In this document: piece by piece, positions 58,651 through 64,000 of the stretch | How the letters are laid out: every line of letters begins with the position of its first letter | How positions within the stretch are numbered: position 1 is the stretch's first letter | Source of the DNA: Perognathus longimembris pacificus | Taxonomy: Eukaryota > Chordata > Mammalia > Rodentia > Heteromyidae | Reading direction: 5' to 3' | NCBI RefSeq assembly: GCF_023159225.1 | Contig: NC_063181.1 | Span: forward strand, 4,361,606-4,425,605 | DNA: 64,000 nt | Notes under the pieces: generated by a model | What the model saw: the letters and a program-made list of their open reading frames with translations, nothing else | Database searches by the model: none | Told to the model about the DNA's origin: nothing | Program-made: the position numbers and the translations under genes

Positions 58651-58959
58651 ACTTTCTCCTACTCTACTACACAGCAACTTTAGCCTTATGGTCCAGAGCC
58701 TTTTCAAACCACACGGATAGCAAGCTACAAGTTTCTTGCCTATACAAGTCATCTGCTTCCTATAGTCCTAGTGGACAGAAAGCAAACATCGGCTGTGAAG
58801 AGTACATAGCCCTGTGCTCTGAAGCCACTCACCATGCCTCATTGTCGTCATCTCCATCTTCATGGCCCAGTGGACAACTCCAGTGCTTACCCAGGGCCTT
58901 AGATAGGCTGTCCTGAGTTGCAATTTGCACTCTGAATTTCAGCAAGAGGACTGCAGTCA

Positions 58960-59320
58960 AGTGCTTATGTGAAACCATACCTTCTTTCTCTCTCTCTCGT
59001 ACTCCCTTCCTGTGGTTTTACCCCCGCTATCACTGAATCTCATCTTAGTACCCTGGATACCGTATATACGTGTATTTGACTTAGGAAAGGGAAAGGGAAT
59101 ACCAAAATCGAGAGACGAAGGACAAAAAGGCAAACGATTCCAAAAGCAATACTTACAAAACCATTCGGTGTAAACAACGGTACAACTCAGGGCGGGAGAG
59201 GGGAAGGGGGAGGGGAAGGAGGGGAATGAGGGAGGAGGTAACAAGTTGAACAAGAAATGTACTCATTGACTTACATATGAAACTGTAACCCTCTGTCATT
59301 CACTTTGACAATAAAGGGGG
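58960..59320 (+). mobile_element. L1 3' end fragment
   Basis: TGTACTCATTGACTTACATA, TGAAACTGTAACCCTCTG and CACTTTGACAATAAA match an L1-type 3' UTR with its poly(A) signal. No target-site duplication or A tail was found, so it is old. Confidence 0.6.
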
Positions 59321-59329
59321 GTGGGGGGA

Positions 59330-62300
59330 AGACCGACTGGATGACTCCCTGGCCACTCCAGAAGAAAGAATGGAGACAGGTCGGGTGTGGAGGTGGTGAG
59401 GTTTGGGGACTCACGGTTGGGGGTTTCTTCCCCTTGCCGTGGTGATGCTGAAGGACCGACTTGGCTTAACCCAAGACCTCTAGCGTGCATTGCAAACCAC
59501 CATCCGTGTAGAGAGCTATGGCGCGTGTGATCTATTTCAACCTCCAGAGAAGGTGACCAAGTCTTCCCACACAGGGGCCGCGCGGCTGAGAACCTGCGGG
59601 GTGAACGCGGTTAAAACCCAGCACCGACGTCGGGTCCCAACAGCTCCCAGCACCAGACGACGAGACGGCCCTCGTGCGGGTCTACGTGGCACACCCTACG
59701 GCGACACGCCCCCGATCTCGGTGGACGGCACGGTGGCCACGCCCACTGCAGTGCCCGCCCTCCTGTGAGATCCGCCCGGCCTTTGCGGGCATTCGGGCAG
59801 AAGCCTCCCGAGCCCTCCAGCGAGGGTCGGTCCTGAGTTAGCAGGCGGGTTCGGATCGTAAAGGACGCGGGGTGAGCACCCCGGCTCCCCTCCTCCTATG
59901 GGAGCGGAAGGATCTGTTGGTGACGAGAGAGACATGGTCCCGGCCACAGGACAAGCTGGGGGCAGAGTCCAGGCTCCTGTCCCCACTGCTGGGATGACGA
60001 CGAATCGTTGTTCTCAGTGCTGCCTGGCTTGCCTCTCATGAGCTGGTCCTCTAGAACGAGGGGTGAGACTCCCGAGGGGACCTGTCCTCTGGTCCCTTCT
60101 CCCCGTCCCCTTGCCAGCTCCTGTTCTCCACCACAAAGTCTTGAGTCCATCCCTGAGGCTCCGAAGCGCAGGCCCTGCGATCTCGAGTGGCCGAGGTGGG
60201 GTCAGGGGCAAGGGGCAAGGGGCTGGGGTCGAGTGGCGGAAGGTTGGCCGTAGCGGCTGTCCCCACGCCTGAATGAATGGAAGTCCCGGCGGAAGCACCT
60301 GGTGGTCACGGAAATCCAGGACAACTTTTATTATCCCTGTTCACAGGTCCATTCAGCCTCCATTGGGGGCTTCCTATTTCCTCTGCTGGCACCTCACGCT
60401 CATTCATAACAAGAAAGGCCATTGTGCTCCCGCCTTAGGGGCCAAGGATTCCCCTGGGGGTGGGCATTAAACACATCGGCCCCGAGACTTATTTTTAAAA
60501 ATTGCATTCCCCCACGGAGCCACGGCGGCTTCTTATTTTTTCCTCCCACCCACTCCCAGCTCCGAGAAATCACCGGAAAAACAACTGCCTGGGGTCTGCA
60601 GGACCCTTTCATCGGGACCCCCTGGCATCTCCAACTGAGAGGGTGGCCCCTTCCCCCTCCCCCCCCCCGCCCCCAAGTTCCAGATCTAGATTCTGATGTG
60701 GCCTGGGTCCCCGCCTCTCCCGGAACAGCACAAGGTGAGGGACTTTGCTCAAGGGCTTCGTTCCCAGCTGTCAATGAAGGAGTGAACCAGTCCCCCCGGG
60801 GGTCCCTCAGTTCTTAAATGCTCCCAATGTGACCCGAGGAGGGGAGCCTCCATTGGAGACAGCCCCACCAGCCCTATGCGGGCGGCTCCTGCCCATCGCA
60901 GTCCCCGGAGCTCCAGGGCCAAGGATACCTACACACACCGACCCTTGGCCCGCGCGCCATGACCTCGAGAGGCCGACAGCAGTGCAGAAGACAGGGAGGG
61001 CCCCCGCCCCTCTAGATGGGGCTCCGGCCACCTCGGTCTTCCATGCCATGGTCTGTTGTTATTGGTGGTTTCAGTAGAACTCCTAAGCAAGCACCCGTGG
61101 CTAGGAGGACGCGCGAAGCCCATATTCGCTTAGGTTCTGTCTGATCTCATTACCTGCGGAAGAAATTCTTCCTTTGATTCTGGCGTAGACAGCAAGGGAG
61201 ACTTACTCCAACCGTCCCAGCAGGTGTCAGAGAGGAGGGAGATGGGTCACACCCCTGAGCTCCTCATGGCGATCACCCGGAGGAGATGCTCTGTGGCCCC
61301 CTGGGTCGCCTTGGCTTCTGAAATGGACCCGGCCCACCTTCCCAGACTCCTTAGCCTTGATCTGGAGTTTTGCTAGATTGGGGGGGGGGGGCGGGGGCGG
61401 TCGCTAGAAATGGAAAACAAATTATACAGCAACCTCGACTTCCGGTCAGTCTCGGGCCTGGTGGGTGGGAAGGGAGCCAGCCTGGGGAGGGGACACTGAA
61501 CCCAGAGACCCTGCGGCCGGGCCGAGAGGAGGCGGGGTGGCGGCTCCCCGCGGCTCCCCCTCGCTCTGTGTCAAGTGCGGAGGGGAGGAGCTGTCCTTCG
61601 TCGTCGCCGGCCTTAGCGGATCGGGACCGTGGGATCCAGAGGTTCACTGTGCCCACAGTCACCCCACAGCAAAATGGCTTGTCCAGCCGAACCACATGGC
61701 GGGGACGTCGCTCCCTGCCCCACTGACAGCGTGGGGCTGCATGCAGGACCCAGGCACGGTGTGGAGGAATGTTCTAGAAGAGCCTTGATGTCTCACATCC
61801 CTCCTGTCACTACGCCAGGGGCTTCTGCCACGCGGCCCAGCGTGAGGGGTAGGAGGCCTGGCAGGCACAGGGAAGCCGGGGGGTGGGGGGTGGGGGGGTG
61901 GGGGGGGGGAGAGCCCTGCCCGCCCCGCTCCTGGGGCCTGGCGTGTCGTCGCCACGACCTTAGCAATGACCTTGTCATCTGAGTCACAAGGCCAGGCCTG
62001 TTCCTCACCCCAGCCAGCACGCGGCTGCACGCAGCACACGAGAATGCACACACACAAATACCCAGGATGCACGTGGGCGCACACACGCACGCACACACCC
62101 GCGTGCACGCACGCACACACACACACACACACACACACGAGGGAAGGCGACTGGAGCAAACATGGCTCCCCTATGAAGGCCTGGGGTTCGTACGAAGCCT
62201 TCGTGTGGCCTCTGAGAGGGAGGTGAGCAGCCTTTCTGTGCACCCGAACCCCCAGAAATCCCAGCCCCACAAGGCCCCAGGTGGGCCACTCTTCCCGGTG

Positions 62301-63870
62301 TGCCCTCTCCTCCTCCAAGCAGACCCCACCCCCAGTCAAGTCCTTTCTGTCACTGTCGTGAATGGCGGGCCAGCGGGCTGTACTGAAGAGACTCCCGGCG
62401 GGGGGGCGGGGGGGGGGCTGCTCTTTCGGGCGGGCACGGCCCCTCCTGGTGACCCGAACTCGCCGCTCTCCTGGGGCACGTGTCCTTCCAACATGGGGGA
62501 CATCCACCCGACTCTCGAGGTCTTGCCCCTGAGCTTCTCGGAACAAATGGCTCTGATGTTCTGGGAGCTTGTCACGGTCCCCAGACTCCTGCGGGCCGAG
62601 CCCCCAGGTCCACTCAACATCTTTGCTTTCCGGTAACATCCGGACTTTTCCATGCTCACAGCCCCTCTGGACAACCCCTGGCAATCCCTGTTTATTTGGG
62701 AGCCTATGAGCCACACTGGGGCTGCGGAGAGCCTGCCCTTTCACCGGGCACCCACCTGCCTCTAGAGTCGAAATCTCTGATCCCCAAACCCTTCTTCCCC
62801 ACTCCCTCCCGGACTTCCAAACTCCAGGAAGATCGGGGCCGGGGCTCTCAGGCTGCTGGATGACGGTGGCGGGGGCTGGGCGCGGGGCACCCCGTTTTCC
62901 CTTTTGCTTTTCCAGGGACTGTCCGGCTGCATAGGAAGTGGACTCTGGTGGGGGGAAAGGAAGGATATCTTGCCTTTTATCCGGGTGACAATGCTGAAAG
63001 CGAGCCAGGGGGGGGGCCGGGCTGGAAGCACACTCCAACCACCCCCAAATAAAAGCATGAATGGGCTGACTCCACAACAATGCGGGCGGGGGGGGGGGAG
63101 GGGGACGGCCAGTAAACAAGGGCTCACAATGCCCCTTTCCTCCCCAGAGCCGGGTCCTCTCCGGGCCTGTCCCCTGGGCCCCGGCCTCCCTGTCCCTGTC
63201 CCTCACTTCCTCCCCCTGTGGGAACCGCTGCCGGCCGGGGCATCTGCCGGGAGGCTTGGTTCTCAGGGCCCGGAGCTGGGATTGTCAGTGCAGGCTGGGG
63301 GAGTGGGGAGGGAGAACAATGAGGCGCGCCCCCAGACCCCCCTGCCAGGGGCTTCCCTTTTCCCACGCGCCTGCTCCTTTGTGCCCGCTGGGGTGGGGGG
63401 AGGCGGGGGAATTGTGTTGTTTGCTTTGGTTGTCCCCTCGGCCTTTGGCGAGCCCCGGTCGGTCGGGGACTCTGCACACAGTGCTCCTGCGGGAGGGGCT
63501 GCCCGGGCAGAGCACCGGGATGAGCTACGCGCAGGGACCACGGGCAGCAGGGAGGGCACCGGCTGGGCTTTACCCCAGGGAAGAGGCCAGTGTCCGTGGG
63601 GAGGGCGGGGGAGGGGATGGAGAGGAGCTGGAATATTCCAGGGCTGCCGATGGTGGCGGGGTCGGGATTGGAGCCCCTGGCCCCGGGCTCGACGGGTGGG
63701 CAGCTCCCGGTTGGCCCAGTGGTCAGCGCCGCCGGGGTGAGGAGACAAGGTGACCCAGGCCAGCCTGTCCCCAGAGCGCAACTCGGCGGTGTCCAGTGTC
63801 ACCACTCGCTGCCTGTCGCCCCTCACGCATGCAAGAGAACTCACCTGCCACCCGTCCCGCGGGCCCCGAG
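59330..63870. other. GC-rich flank, no gene seen
   Basis: Mostly unique GC-rich sequence with G/C homopolymer runs (61380, 61880-61910, 63086) and a (CA)n at 62043-62139. A 515-codon minus-strand open frame (61659-63206) crosses the CA repeat and G runs and is not credible as a gene. Confidence 0.55.
62043..62139. repeat. (CA)n-rich region
   Basis: Interrupted CA/CG repeats ending in about 13 pure CA units. Confidence 0.9.
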
Positions 63871-63876
63871 TGGTGA

Positions 63877-64000
63877 ATGAGTGTGGATCTGAGTGAGTGC
63901 ACGAGTGTGGATCTGAGTGAGTGCATGAGTGTGGATCTGAGTGAGTGCATGAGTGTGGATCTGAGTGCATCAGTGTGTACCTGAGTGAATGCATGAGTGT
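63877..64000. repeat. 24-bp minisatellite running off the window end
   Basis: Units begin at 63877, 63901, 63925, 63949, 63969 (after a 20-bp short unit) and 63993. Each contains GAGTGTGGATCTGAGTG or a variant. It continues beyond the window. Confidence 0.9.

Noticed and set aside
61659..63206. 515-codon minus-strand open frame
   Set aside because: It crosses a CA microsatellite and several G runs and matches no known family.
63877..64000. CRISPR-like direct repeats
   Set aside because: The 24-bp units are contiguous without unique spacers, so this is an ordinary minisatellite in a vertebrate genome.

Overview
The window is nuclear DNA from a mammal, almost certainly a rodent. It holds two recognisable spliced protein-coding genes with conserved splice sites, many tRNA/7SL-type SINE copies, L1 and MIR remnants, long microsatellites and GC-rich minisatellites. 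One frequent SINE is a dimer: a B1-like left half, a linker containing CCAATTAACCA, and an ID-like right half. I associate this dimer with kangaroo rats and pocket mice (Heteromyidae/Castorimorpha). That lineage guess comes from memory and is only moderately secure.

Layout: (1) 284-11116, minus strand: the orthologue of human C8orf74, four coding exons encoding a predicted 295-residue protein with an intact frame. Intron 3 carries a GC-rich minisatellite and intron 2 carries SINE, L1, MIR and a CCTT microsatellite. A good RFX X-box sits just upstream of its ATG. (2) About 11.2-34.6 kb: intergenic DNA and, by inference, the first intron of RP1L1. It contains SINEs, L1s, MIRs and several very long polypyrimidine tracts. 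The non-coding first exon of RP1L1 should lie here but could not be placed. (3) 34602-42578, plus strand: RP1L1 (retinitis pigmentosa 1-like 1), a photoreceptor axoneme doublecortin-domain protein. Three coding exons are present. The large last exon has an apparent one-base frameshift in a run of nine C at 39744-39752. (4) 42.6-64 kb: RP1L1 3' flank with no recognisable protein gene. It has SINEs, an L1 3' end, microsatellites, a CpG-rich patch, and several motif clusters that look regulatory.

The divergent C8orf74/RP1L1 arrangement matches my recollection of human 8p23.1, where PRSS55 and MSRA lie beyond RP1L1 and SOX7 and PINX1 lie beyond C8orf74; none of those is in this window. The two genes share a ciliary theme. 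RP1L1 acts at the photoreceptor axoneme. C8orf74 resembles the C1a-32/CLAMP-type central-apparatus family and has an X-box promoter. There is no evidence that they work together.

I found no wholly new biological system. The most useful observations are the RP1L1 homopolymer frameshift, the X-box at C8orf74, a four-copy CCAAT minisatellite with 31-32 bp spacing, a same-strand bias of long polypyrimidine tracts, two CTCF-like sites and several homeodomain-type motif clusters. Most of the many open frames in the GC-rich parts are chance shadows.
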